DNA from: JBMNUL01 sp050946255
GTDB taxonomy: Bacteria; Actinomycetota; Coriobacteriia; Coriobacteriales; CADBOM01
Length of the DNA: 17,261 nt
Assembly: GCA_050946255.1 (NCBI GenBank)
Contig: JBMNUL010000042.1
Location: 1 to 17,261 of the forward strand
Direction of reading: 5' to 3'
Part shown: piece after piece, positions 6,687 to 13,812 of the stretch
Layout: every line of letters begins with the position of its first letter
Numbering within the stretch: the stretch's first letter is position 1
Position numbers and translations under genes: made by a program
The notes under the pieces: model-generated
What the model saw: the letters and a program-made list of their open reading frames with translations, nothing else
Told to the model about the DNA's origin: nothing
Database searches by the model: none

Positions 6687-7355
6687 CTAAGCCAGCAGCT
6701 CCTCCACCGCCTCCGGCATCTTCCTGACGTCGTCGATCTTGATGGTCGCTGGGTCCAGCTCACCTGGACGTCCAAAACCGTAGAGGCATCCTATCGACAA
6801 GAGTCCGGCTGATGTTGCCAGCTCGATATCGTGGAGCCTATCTCCTATCGCGATGTAGGTTTTCGTGGATGGGTCACCGAAGTCGCGTTTCACATACTCG
6901 AAGATCTCCGGCTTGGAGAGGTAGTTGTAGTCCTCGGTGCAATAAAAGCCTGAGAAAAACCTGTCCAGCTCGAAGACCTTGCGGTGCATCTCCATGTATG
7001 AATGCAGACAGTTGCTGAGAAATATCAGCTCGTGCCCTGCTTTCTTCAATTCATCCAGAGCTTCCTCGGCACCGGGATAGAGCCTGGCCTCGCCCGACTC
7101 GATGAGACAGCCCATGTTGCGAGCAACCGCCTCTATGCTCTTGACCTGGAGGTCTTTGGACAGGTCTGGGACCATCGCACCCCACAGCTCATCGGCCTTC
7201 CAGCCTATGAAGCTGGCTATCTCCTCGTCTGTGAAATTGCGCATCGGGGCGAGTCCACGGCCAACCAGATCTGCGTACACGAGCCTGACCGACGGCGCGT
7301 AGATCCTGTTGGTATCGTGGATGGTCCCGTCGTAGTCGAGAACAAGCGTGGCCAT
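6687..7355 (-). CDS. HAD-superfamily phosphatase, candidate riboflavin-pathway phosphatase
   Basis: 222 residues. All four HAD motifs are present: DYDGT (Asp7, Asp9), Ser114 in FLSNC, Lys148 in LSKPEIF and GDRLHDIE (Asp172, Asp176). A helical cap lies between motifs I and II, as in phosphoglycolate-phosphatase-like enzymes. It is the last gene of the riboflavin operon, starting 38 nt after ribH. Riboflavin synthesis needs a phosphatase for 5-amino-6-(5-phospho-D-ribitylamino)uracil. In E. coli and B. subtilis this is done by HAD proteins (YigB/YbjI, YcsE), and no other gene here supplies it, so that role is inferred from position. The ATG at 7355 was chosen because the longer frame would overlap ribH and adds a low-quality N-terminus. 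The convergent metXW ends 122 bp away. Confidence 0.88.
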   Translation of the reverse strand: MATLVLDYDGTIHDTNRIYAPSVRLVYADLVGRGLAPMRNFTDEEIASFIGWKADELWGAMVPDLSKDLQVKSIEAVARNMGCLIESGEARLYPGAEEALDELKKAGHELIFLSNCLHSYMEMHRKVFELDRFFSGFYCTEDYNYLSKPEIFEYVKRDFGDPSTKTYIAIGDRLHDIELATSAGLLSIGCLYGFGRPGELDPATIKIDDVRKMPEAVEELLA

Positions 7356-7393
7356 GCCTGCTGATTCATCCCCCGTTCGAGCAGCTGAGTAAC

Positions 7394-7861
7394 TTACGCC
7401 TCGATCTGCTTGATGAGATTGACCATCTCGATTGCACCCTCGGCGCACTCGGCACCCTTGTTGCCGGCCTTTGCTCCTGCGCGCTGGATGGCCTGCTCGA
7501 TGTTCTCGGTGGTGAGAACTCCGAACATCACTGGAACACCGGAGGAAAGCGAGGTCTGGGCAATTCCCTTCGAGACCTCTGAGACAACTGCCTCGTAATG
7601 GCCGGTCTCCCCGCGGATCACAGCTCCAAGCGCGATGACAGCATCGTATTTCCCGCTCTCTGCCATCTTCTTGGCGATGAGCGGAATCTCGAAAGCTCCC
7701 GGAACCCAGGCCAGCTCGATGTCATCGTCCTTGACGCCGCGGCGCTCGAGCCCATCGAGAGCTCCGCTGATCAGCTTCGAGACTATGAACTCGTTGAACC
7801 TCGAGGCCACGATTCCAATCTTGATACCATCGGAGACAAGCTTGCCCTCCATTGTCTTCAT
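7394..7861 (-). CDS. ribH: 6,7-dimethyl-8-ribityllumazine synthase
   Basis: 155 residues, the normal subunit length. It condenses the ribitylamino-uracil with 3,4-dihydroxy-2-butanone 4-phosphate to give lumazine, the substrate of RibE; family members assemble as pentamers or 60-mer capsids. Visible motifs are VASRFNEFIVSKLISGA (18-34), VPGAFEIPL (53-61) and RGETGHYE with the catalytic His88. The C-terminal half has GVLTTENIEQAIQRAG, KGAECA and a final helix. The ATG at 7861 has AGGAGA 7 nt upstream; the in-frame start at 7912 would add a non-family extension. It is the fourth gene of the FMN-riboswitch operon, 191 nt after ribBA with a structured spacer between. Confidence 0.96.
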   Translation of the reverse strand: MKTMEGKLVSDGIKIGIVASRFNEFIVSKLISGALDGLERRGVKDDDIELAWVPGAFEIPLIAKKMAESGKYDAVIALGAVIRGETGHYEAVVSEVSKGIAQTSLSSGVPVMFGVLTTENIEQAIQRAGAKAGNKGAECAEGAIEMVNLIKQIEA

Positions 7862-7934
7862 ATCCAGTTCTCCTTTCGAACTCACCGCGGTGTTGACGGC
7901 GATTTTCTGCATTTGCCTCTATATCCGTTCCAGC

Positions 7935-7950
7935 GCTCGTTCGCACGAGC
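7935..7950 (-). promoter_or_regulatory. GNRA-loop hairpin before ribH
   Basis: On the transcribed strand this reads GCTCGT-GCGA-ACGAGC, a perfect 6-bp stem with a GNRA tetraloop, 8 nt downstream of a CAATAAAG octamer. No U-tract follows, so it is not an intrinsic terminator. It lies about 60 nt before the ribH SD site and resembles the hairpin before ribBA. Confidence 0.6.
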
Positions 7951-7971
7951 ATTCTCTTCTTTATTGGTCTG

Positions 7972-8036
7972 GCACCCTCACGGGAATATCATCCAGTTCT
8001 TGGATGGCTCGGAATTTTCCGGTTTCCAGAGGGTGC
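7972..8036 (-). ncRNA. Candidate three-way-junction RNA element between ribBA and ribH
   Basis: In the transcribed direction an 8-bp perfect stem (GCACCCTC with GAGGGTGC) closes a 49-nt loop. That loop contains two further hairpins: CGGA-AAAT-TCCG and ATCCA-AGAAC-TGGAT. The element starts 16 nt after the ribBA stop. It is unlike the FMN riboswitch and I do not recognise it. It could be a processing or stability element, or a switch controlling ribH relative to ribBA. Confidence 0.45.
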
Positions 8037-8052
8037 ATCCCACAGGACACGC

Positions 8053-9258
8053 CTAGTCCAAGTCGAGGATATGCCCCATCCTCTCCTGCTTCGTCTTGAG
8101 ATAGAACAGGTCGTTGGGCGTTGGCTCCATCTCAATCGGGACTCGCTCGATGATCTCGATGCCGAAATCGGCGAGCTGGTATACCTTGTCCGGATTGTTG
8201 GTGAGAAGCCTCATCGACTTGACTCCCAAATCGCGGAGAATCTGCGCCCCGATGTAGTACTCGCGCTGGTCGCTCTCGAATCCAAGCGCGATGTTGGCAT
8301 CGACGGTATCCATTCCGCCGTCCTGCAGCTCATATGCACGGAGCTTGTTTATGAGACCGATTCCGCGCCCCTCCTGCCTCATGTAGAGCAGCACTCCCCT
8401 GCCCTCTTTCTCAATCTGCTTCAATGCAGCCTCGAGCTGCTGCCCGCAGTCGCAGCGCAGCGAACCGAAAGCATCTCCGGTGAGGCACTCGGAATGCACG
8501 CGGCAGAGCAGGTTCTTGCCGTCTCCGATCTCTCCCTTCACGAGAGCCACATGATGCTCGCCGTTGAGCTTGTTCACATAGCCATAAGCACGGAAATTTC
8601 CGTACTTGGTGGGGAGCTTGGTGCAGGCCTTCTGCTCCACGAGGTGGTCGTGGGCCTTGCGATAGTGTTGCAGGTCCTTGATCGTGATGAACTTGAGGTT
8701 GAACTTCTTGGCCATCTCCATGAGCTCTGAGCGGCGCATCATCGTGCCGTCGTCTCTCATGACCTCACAGCAGAGTCCGCATTCCTCTAGCCCTGCCAAC
8801 CTGCAGAGGTCGACCGTGGCCTCAGTGTGACCGTTGCGCTCGAACACTCCTGCCGGCTTTGCCAGCAGCGGGAACATGTGGCCTGGCCTGCGGAAATCCT
8901 CGGGCTTGGAGTCTGGGTCCACGCACTTGCGCGCAGTGTAGCCTCTCTCCTCGGCGGAGATTCCGGTAGTGGTGTCAACATGGTCGATCGACACTGTGAA
9001 TGCGGTCTCGTGGTTGTCGGTGTTATCGGTAACCATCTGTGGAAGCTTGAGCTTGTCGATGTACTTCCTTCCCATGGGCATGCAGATAAGGCCCTTGGCC
9101 TCCTTTGCCATGAAATTGACGTTCTCAGTCGTGGCGAACTGAGCTGCGCAGATGACATCTCCTTCGTTCTCCCTGTCGGGATCATCACAGCACAGGATGC
9201 ACTCGCCGTTTCTAAGCGCCTCCAGTGCTTCCGGAATCGTGTTGAATCCGTTGCTCAT
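8053..9258 (-). CDS. ribBA: Bifunctional 3,4-dihydroxy-2-butanone-4-phosphate synthase / GTP cyclohydrolase II
   Basis: 401 residues with two fused enzymes. The RibB part (1-205) has DDPDRENEGD (25-34), DTTTGISAEER (95-105), the FRRPGHMFPL turn and RNGHTEA, and makes the four-carbon precursor from ribulose 5-phosphate. The RibA part (210-401) has the zinc cysteines Cys258, Cys269 and Cys271 in CLTGDAFGSLRCDCG and RQEGRGIGL (294-302), and opens the GTP ring to start the pyrimidine branch. Together they supply both arms of riboflavin synthesis. The ATG follows an excellent AGGAGGT at 4-nt spacing. It sits third in the operon, after ribE, and both flanking gaps are long and structured, which suggests separate tuning of its expression. 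Confidence 0.97.
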   Translation of the reverse strand: MSNGFNTIPEALEALRNGECILCCDDPDRENEGDVICAAQFATTENVNFMAKEAKGLICMPMGRKYIDKLKLPQMVTDNTDNHETAFTVSIDHVDTTTGISAEERGYTARKCVDPDSKPEDFRRPGHMFPLLAKPAGVFERNGHTEATVDLCRLAGLEECGLCCEVMRDDGTMMRRSELMEMAKKFNLKFITIKDLQHYRKAHDHLVEQKACTKLPTKYGNFRAYGYVNKLNGEHHVALVKGEIGDGKNLLCRVHSECLTGDAFGSLRCDCGQQLEAALKQIEKEGRGVLLYMRQEGRGIGLINKLRAYELQDGGMDTVDANIALGFESDQREYYIGAQILRDLGVKSMRLLTNNPDKVYQLADFGIEIIERVPIEMEPTPNDLFYLKTKQERMGHILDLD

Positions 9259-9292
9259 TTTGACCTCCTATCAGGGCTCTGGCCCCAACATC

Positions 9293-9310
9293 GGGAGCCT
9301 TTCGGCTCCC
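9293..9310 (-). promoter_or_regulatory. GNRA-loop hairpin before ribBA
   Basis: A perfect 7-bp stem with a GAAA loop (GGGAGCC-GAAA-GGCTCCC) in the transcribed direction, 23 nt before the AGGAGG of ribBA and 3 nt after a CAATAAAG octamer. No U-tract follows, so termination is unlikely. A smaller GGGC-CAGA-GCCC hairpin lies between it and the SD site. Confidence 0.65.
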
Positions 9311-9332
9311 AACCTTTATTGACATATCTTCA

Positions 9333-9408
9333 TTCGGCAGCTCCTCCGTCTCTGCTCTAACGGAAAACCTCTTGAGCCTCCTCTTTGCGAACGCTCTAGC
9401 TGCCCGAA
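9333..9408 (-). ncRNA. Long closing stem in the ribE-ribBA spacer (candidate structured RNA)
   Basis: TTCGGGCAGCT (transcribed direction) begins 4 nt after the ribE stop and pairs with AGCTGCCGAA 55 nt later, giving a 10-bp stem with one bulged G. The enclosed region is purine-rich (GAGGAGG) and has no obvious strong hairpin. With the GNRA hairpin downstream it fills nearly all of the 154-nt gap. Confidence 0.4.
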
Positions 9409-9412
9409 CCCA

Positions 9413-10081
9413 TCACGCAAATCCGTTCTTGGCAAGAAACTCCAAAGTTATCTCCCCGCCGTCCGGGTTGCCATCTGCCTCCGCATCCACAGGGCCGAGA
9501 GTCATGAGCTTCTCGACATACTTTCCGATGATGTCGTTCTCGAGGTTCACCACGTCGCCGACCCTCTTGGTGGAAAGCGTTGTCTCCTCGGAGGTGTGCG
9601 GGATGATTGAAACCGAGAACGTATTCTCTGCAACGAGGGCGACAGTCAGGCTGATTCCGTCAATCGCAATCGAGCCCTTCTCCACGATGTAGCGCATTAT
9701 CTTGGGAGATGCCTCGATCTCGTACCATGTGGCATTGGAGTCACGCTTTATGGAGACGATCTTTCCCGTGCCATCGATGTGCCCGGAAACGATATGCCCG
9801 CCGAACCTTCCATTTGCGGCCATCGCCCGCTCGAGGTTGACCTTTCCGCCAACTCCAATCGCGCCGAGCGACGATCTGTCAAGGGTCTCGTGCATGACGT
9901 CTGCGGTGAAGGTGTTGGAGGTGAGCGATGTCACGGTCAGGCAAACCCCGTTGACGCTGACGCTGTCTCCGAGCTTCAGGTCATCGAAGATCAGGTTGCC
10001 CTCTATCTCGAGTATCTCCGAGTCCCCACCTCCGCGGATGGACTTGATGCGGCCTGTCTCCTCTACGATTCCCGTGAACAA
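9413..10081 (-). CDS. ribE: Riboflavin synthase (alpha chain)
   Basis: 222 residues with the duplicated lumazine-binding fold. Repeat one starts at the N-terminal FTGIVEETG (2-10) with SVNGVCLTVT (42-51). Repeat two starts at FGGHIVSGHIDGTG (93-106) with AIDGISLTVA. The enzyme dismutates two lumazine molecules into riboflavin. The start is a TTG, because the product must begin at (M)FTGIVEE as in the family, and GAGGTGG lies 5 nt upstream. The longer frame back to 10153 only reads through ribD sequence. The gene overlaps the end of ribD by 19 nt, so translation is likely coupled. The C-terminal tail after the second repeat is slightly long and acidic (DAEADGNPDGGE). Confidence 0.95.
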   Translation of the reverse strand: MFTGIVEETGRIKSIRGGGDSEILEIEGNLIFDDLKLGDSVSVNGVCLTVTSLTSNTFTADVMHETLDRSSLGAIGVGGKVNLERAMAANGRFGGHIVSGHIDGTGKIVSIKRDSNATWYEIEASPKIMRYIVEKGSIAIDGISLTVALVAENTFSVSIIPHTSEETTLSTKRVGDVVNLENDIIGKYVEKLMTLGPVDAEADGNPDGGEITLEFLAKNGFA

Positions 10082-11199
10082 TATTCCACCTCGCTCTCGA
10101 TGAGAAAATCCTCGCCGATGCGCTGCATCTTGGAATTCACGAGCCTCACGCATTCGTCAGGATGTGAGATTCCCTCTCCGCTGACTGGGCTTGGGGCGTC
10201 TGCTCCACCGAAGAACTTGGGGGCAATGTAGGTCTGCACCTTGTCGATGATCTGTGCATCCAGCGCAGACCAGGCAAGCGTGGCACCGCCCTCGATCATC
10301 ACGCTGTCGATGTTCATCTTCCCGAGCTCTTCAACGAGCACCTTGAGGTCGACTCTTCCAGAGCGGCCAGCGTAATCCACAGGCACTTCCGGCAGCTGCA
10401 GAATCTGGCAGCCCATCTCCTCGTAGGGACGAATCGCCTCCTCGGATTCCTGGCAAGTGGCGATAATCGTGCGAACATCTCTAGCCGACTGCACCAGCTT
10501 GCTGTCCAGACTAGTGCGGAGCATGGTGTCGCAAACGATGCGGATCGGGTCGTGTCCACCGTCGATGTGGCTGGTCAGCATCGGGTCATCTGTAATCACG
10601 GTGCCAACTCCAACCATGATCGAGGCATAGCGCATGCGGTCGCGATGGACTCTCTCACGTGCCTCCTCGCCGGTAATCCAGCGGGATTCGCCGGTCCGGG
10701 TGGCAATTTTTCCATCCATCGTCATCGCATACTTGAGAACCACCAAAGGCTTTCCCGTGGTGATGAAGTGGAAGAAGGGCTCGTTCAGAGCCAGCGCCTG
10801 CTCCTCTAAAAGATTGCCCTCGACCGTTATCCCATGTTCACGGAGATATTCGATGCCCTTGCCAGCAACAAGCGGGTTGGGATCAGACGAGCCTATTACC
10901 ACCCGTGAGATTCCAGCTTCGACAAGAGCCTCTGTGCACGGAGGGGTCTTCCCGTAATGGCAGCAGGGCTCGAGGGATACGTAAATCGTGGCCCCCTCGG
11001 GACTATCTGTGCAGTTTGCCAGCGCATTGCGCTCTGCATGGAGCTCCCCGAACTTCTCATGCCAGCCCTCGCCAATGACCCGGCCATCCTTGACGATTAC
11101 TGCCCCGACCATCGGATTGGGGCTGGTGAATCCCATGCCACGTTCGGCCAGCTCCAAGGCCCTGGCCATGTATTGCTTGTCCTGCTCGCTGAACAACAT
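10063..11199 (-). CDS. ribD: Bifunctional diaminohydroxyphosphoribosylaminopyrimidine deaminase / 5-amino-6-(5-phosphoribosylamino)uracil reductase
   Basis: 378 residues. The N-terminal deaminase (about 1-145) shows His54-Ala-Glu56 and the zinc cysteines Cys79 and Cys88 in PCCHYGKTPPC. The C-terminal reductase (about 150-370) starts with KYAMTMDGKIATRTGESRWITG-type sequence and has VGVGTVITDDPMLT and VMIEGG. It performs two consecutive steps of the pyrimidine branch. It is the first gene after the FMN riboswitch. The start is uncertain: ATG 11199 lies only 2 nt from GGAGG, a TTG at 11196 would have a better 5-nt spacing, and ATG 11208 or TTG 11217 are longer options. The family usually begins a few residues before the YMARALELA helix, which favours 11199 or 11196. 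Confidence 0.95.
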   Translation of the reverse strand: MLFSEQDKQYMARALELAERGMGFTSPNPMVGAVIVKDGRVIGEGWHEKFGELHAERNALANCTDSPEGATIYVSLEPCCHYGKTPPCTEALVEAGISRVVIGSSDPNPLVAGKGIEYLREHGITVEGNLLEEQALALNEPFFHFITTGKPLVVLKYAMTMDGKIATRTGESRWITGEEARERVHRDRMRYASIMVGVGTVITDDPMLTSHIDGGHDPIRIVCDTMLRTSLDSKLVQSARDVRTIIATCQESEEAIRPYEEMGCQILQLPEVPVDYAGRSGRVDLKVLVEELGKMNIDSVMIEGGATLAWSALDAQIIDKVQTYIAPKFFGGADAPSPVSGEGISHPDECVRLVNSKMQRIGEDFLIESEVEYCSRES

Positions 11200-11210
11200 T
11201 GCCTCCATTT

Positions 11211-11229
11211 GGGGCAATAAAAATGCCCC
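11211..11229 (-). promoter_or_regulatory. Hairpin between FMN riboswitch and ribD start (probable part of expression platform)
   Basis: GGGGCA and TGCCCC form a perfect 6-bp stem with a U-rich 7-nt loop in the transcribed direction. It ends 4 nt before the GGAGG SD site (11202-11206) and has no U-tract after it. That points to control of ribosome access rather than termination, but the competing structure was not identified. Confidence 0.5.
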
Positions 11230-11293
11230 GGATGCTACCGCACTCCAGGGCGAACCACCAACTCAATGCGCAATGCGCACGTTCGGTTGACGC

Positions 11294-11403
11294 GATCTTC
11301 TCTCATCCAGACTATACTGTCGGCTCCGGGATTCAACCGGATCGGCCATTGTTGGCTCGCGGGCTATACCGCCGGTGGGGACTTGCACCCCGCCCTGAAG
11401 ATC
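11294..11403 (-). ncRNA. FMN riboswitch (RFN element)
   Basis: In the ribD direction the conserved RFN blocks appear in order: GAAGATC (P1 start), CAGGGCGGGGTGCAAGTCCC, CACCGGCGGTATAGCCCGCGA, GATCCGGTTGAATCCCGGAGC, CGACAGTATAGTCTGGATG and the P1 closing strand GATCTTC, a perfect 7-bp match to the start. This sensor binds flavin mononucleotide and reduces expression of riboflavin genes. It lies between the promoter and ribD and probably controls the whole ribD-ribE-ribBA-ribH-HAD operon. Confidence 0.96.
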
Positions 11404-11413
11404 TTACACACCC

Positions 11414-11442
11414 ATGCTATTCATGAGTTGGGTCGATGTCAA
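11414..11442 (-). promoter_or_regulatory. Promoter of the riboflavin operon
   Basis: Reverse-strand TTGACA (11442-11437), exactly 17 bp, then TAGCAT (11419-11414). Transcription would start near 11407, just before the P1 stem of the FMN riboswitch. Confidence 0.7.
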
Positions 11443-11510
11443 TAGCCCGACATTGCCTAAGGAGGAACGTCTTCCGTTCAGCTCGAAACGCGAGGTTTCC
11501 CCACATCATG

Positions 11511-11543
11511 AGACCCTCATTCGTCGAAGACCCTCATTCGTCA
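11511..11543. repeat. Two-copy tandem repeat AGACCCTCATTCGTC
   Basis: The 15-bp sequence AGACCCTCATTCGTC occurs at 11511 and again at 11528, 17 bp apart, in the untranslated gap between the rib promoter and the P1-peptidase gene. I see no gene in that gap. Confidence 0.75.
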
Positions 11544-11614
11544 CGGCCATCGTTATTGTTGCAAGTTTTTCATTAGGACAAGGCAAGTCGGACTTGTCAA
11601 CAAGCGGGTAGAGA

Positions 11615-12616
11615 TCACAGAGAGGAAACGGCCTTCAATCCATATGCTGGCTGAGCTTTCTCCACGGCATTTCGAATCGCCTGCTCCACCATGTTCGCTC
11701 CGAGCGCGCCGACGATATCCTGCGGTGCCTCCACCTCTCCGGTGGCCAGCATGAACACCGTATCGCCATCAAAGCTGCTGTGAACCGGATTGATAGCTCT
11801 CGCATATCCGTCGTGATACATTGCGCAGACCTTCGTGCACTGGGCCTTGGTCAACTTGGCATTGCTGACAACACATGAGATGGTCGTGTTCTCGATCGAG
11901 CCGGAATCTCCTGCAGATGTCTCAGCTCCAGATGACCCGCCAAAGGCACCCGACATCGCTAGCCCTGCCAACTGCTCCATGACATCAGATGGAGCCATAA
12001 CTTGCTCCAAATCTGGCGAGAGCACACCGGCAATGGGAGTTCCATCGGCATCGACAATAGTCCCAACGGCGTTCACAACCGAAACCGCAGCGACCTTGAG
12101 ATCCCCAACTTGGATTCCACTTATTCCCAGCCCAGACTTCATCGCACGGTCGGGACCAAAGAATTTCCCGACAGTGGCACCGGTGCCCGCCCCAATGTTC
12201 CCCTCGGCGCATTCAGACAGAGGGGCTGCCACTTTGCAGGCCGCATAGCCCATGTTCGCATTTGGACGCACGGTGGCTGAACCAATACCCAAATCGAATA
12301 TCGATGCACCGCAGACTATCGGAACGTTGCACACACCTGTGGGGAAGCCCGAGCCCTTTTCCTCCAAGAAGCTCATGACACCAGTTGCGGCATCAAGGCC
12401 AAAGGCGCTGCCACCACTCAGCACGACTGCATTCACAGACTGAACGGAGTTCTCGGGACGGAGCAGGTCGGTCTCGCGAGTCGCAGGACCGCCTCCCCTC
12501 ACATCGACGGCCCCAACAGCTCCATCGAGCGCGAGGATGACGGTGCACCCAGTTCCAGCCTCTTCGTCCTGGGCGTTTCCAATGAGAATCCCCGAGATAT
12601 CGAAACCGCAGCTCAT
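11615..12616 (-). CDS. P1-family peptidase (DmpA/NylC-like N-terminal nucleophile hydrolase)
   Basis: 333 residues. The family makes an inactive precursor that cuts itself before a Thr or Ser, which then serves as the catalytic nucleophile of the heterodimer. Here SIENTTISCVVSNAKL (about 240-254) matches the family's cleavage region. Cleavage would be after Asn243, freeing Thr244. Other family-like segments are GCTVILA near 23-29, VVLSGGSAFGLDAATGVM (64-81), NIGAGTGATVGK (140-151) and the C-terminal MYHDGYARAINPVHSSFDGDTVF. No signal peptide is seen, so it is probably cytoplasmic. Members range from aminopeptidases to cyclic-amide hydrolases, and the substrate here cannot be predicted. The start lies 32 nt after the DUF2804 gene, suggesting cotranscription. 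Confidence 0.9.
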   Translation of the reverse strand: MSCGFDISGILIGNAQDEEAGTGCTVILALDGAVGAVDVRGGGPATRETDLLRPENSVQSVNAVVLSGGSAFGLDAATGVMSFLEEKGSGFPTGVCNVPIVCGASIFDLGIGSATVRPNANMGYAACKVAAPLSECAEGNIGAGTGATVGKFFGPDRAMKSGLGISGIQVGDLKVAAVSVVNAVGTIVDADGTPIAGVLSPDLEQVMAPSDVMEQLAGLAMSGAFGGSSGAETSAGDSGSIENTTISCVVSNAKLTKAQCTKVCAMYHDGYARAINPVHSSFDGDTVFMLATGEVEAPQDIVGALGANMVEQAIRNAVEKAQPAYGLKAVSSL

Positions 12617-12648
12617 GCAGACAACCCCCCGAGCCTAGCCAAAGAATA

Positions 12649-13692
12649 TCAGTACTTGTTGTGCACGACCTCGGCGCTGGCGAAGAGGTCCTTGATCTCG
12701 AACGGGGTGCCGTCGTCGAGCACCACGGTGCCATCGAACTTCCCGAGGATCTGATGCTGGTCGCTCATAATCACGCCGAAGTTCATATATGCAGACCTGT
12801 CGATCGAAGGATGGAATTCCATCGTGAAGCGGCCATCGTTCGACCTCATGTGCCAATCGTCCATCAGATCGAAGCTCCCGTCGGGATTCATCGGAATTCC
12901 GAAATCCACCCTGTCGAGCTTGTGGCACACGCCATCGAGGAAGAACATGTTCTCGCTGGCTGCACTGGTATCGCCAAACCCGTACCCGAGGTTGAACCCC
13001 ACCACGTGACCGTTCTGCCTGCCCTGGGCAACTCCCCAGAACCAGCGGTTGTCATAGGTCCAGACTCCCCTGCCCCAATCGAGTAGGCCAAAGGAATTTA
13101 GGCCGTCGAAGTGGTGCACCTTGGTGCCGACGCAGAAATCGCCGCGCGCACGCATGGCCACGATTTTCTGGTTGTAGTAGAACGCAGTGGGCTGCTCGCG
13201 CCATGGAGTCGCGATGACCATTGAATCCTGCGGGATGTTGTCGAGCTCGATGTGGGCGACGAACGTCTCCAGCCCGCGGAACTTGTGCATCATCACATCG
13301 AGAATCCGCCTGTCCTCCTCGGCCTCGAAAATGACCTTGACCCTCTTGTTCTCGAAGAAACTGATTCCCGACTTGGAAGTGGTGGGGAGCTTGATCTTCC
13401 CACTTGGAAGGGGCACGAGAACAGTGGTAGTGGTCTCGTCTTTCCCGAGCAGGTCTATTACCGAGATGCTGACCATCCCGGAATATCCCGCATCGAAGAG
13501 CGTGAAGGCAACGGCGTACTCGTCGTCGTTGACCATGTAGTAGTCCCATTCCTTGATTCTGTACTTGCTCTCCCTTATGGAATGGCGGTTGTAATCTAGA
13601 ATCAGGGACTTTGCCCAACCGGGTTCCCTCAGAGTTCCATCCGGATCGAGGAGGAGTCCCCTTTCGGTTATCTCGTGCTGTTCCATGTTCAC
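12649..13692 (-). CDS. DUF2804 family protein
   Basis: 347 residues from a GTG. The sequence fits the DUF2804 family, whose members are all-beta and rich in aromatic residues. Key segments are the N-terminal ITERGLLLDPDGTLREPGWAK-type opening, NSFGLLDWGRGVWTYDNRWFWG in the middle, and GFNLGYGFGDTSAASEN followed by DGVCHKLDRVDF. It has no known enzymatic role; the fold recalls lipocalin-like or hydroxyneurosporene-synthase-like beta domains, which is only a suggestion. There is no signal peptide from this start. GTG 13692 has GGAGG 5 nt upstream. ATG 13686 is two codons further, and an open frame extends to 13779. It is followed by the P1-peptidase gene. Confidence 0.88.
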   Translation of the reverse strand: MNMEQHEITERGLLLDPDGTLREPGWAKSLILDYNRHSIRESKYRIKEWDYYMVNDDEYAVAFTLFDAGYSGMVSISVIDLLGKDETTTTVLVPLPSGKIKLPTTSKSGISFFENKRVKVIFEAEEDRRILDVMMHKFRGLETFVAHIELDNIPQDSMVIATPWREQPTAFYYNQKIVAMRARGDFCVGTKVHHFDGLNSFGLLDWGRGVWTYDNRWFWGVAQGRQNGHVVGFNLGYGFGDTSAASENMFFLDGVCHKLDRVDFGIPMNPDGSFDLMDDWHMRSNDGRFTMEFHPSIDRSAYMNFGVIMSDQHQILGKFDGTVVLDDGTPFEIKDLFASAEVVHNKY

Positions 13693-13812
13693 AATCGCCT
13701 CCGAAAGGTCAGCGCATGCAAGACCTAAAGGCTCGCACCGCATCAAATACATCACGCCGGAAACTGGCATCGAAATCAAATCCCGGCTCCTGCCCCGGCT
13801 CTAAAGCAAGGG

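Noticed and set aside
11414..11611. 65-codon + strand frame upstream of the rib operon
   Set aside because: It begins within the rib promoter -10 region, contains a DNA tandem repeat, and has no SD site or family resemblance.
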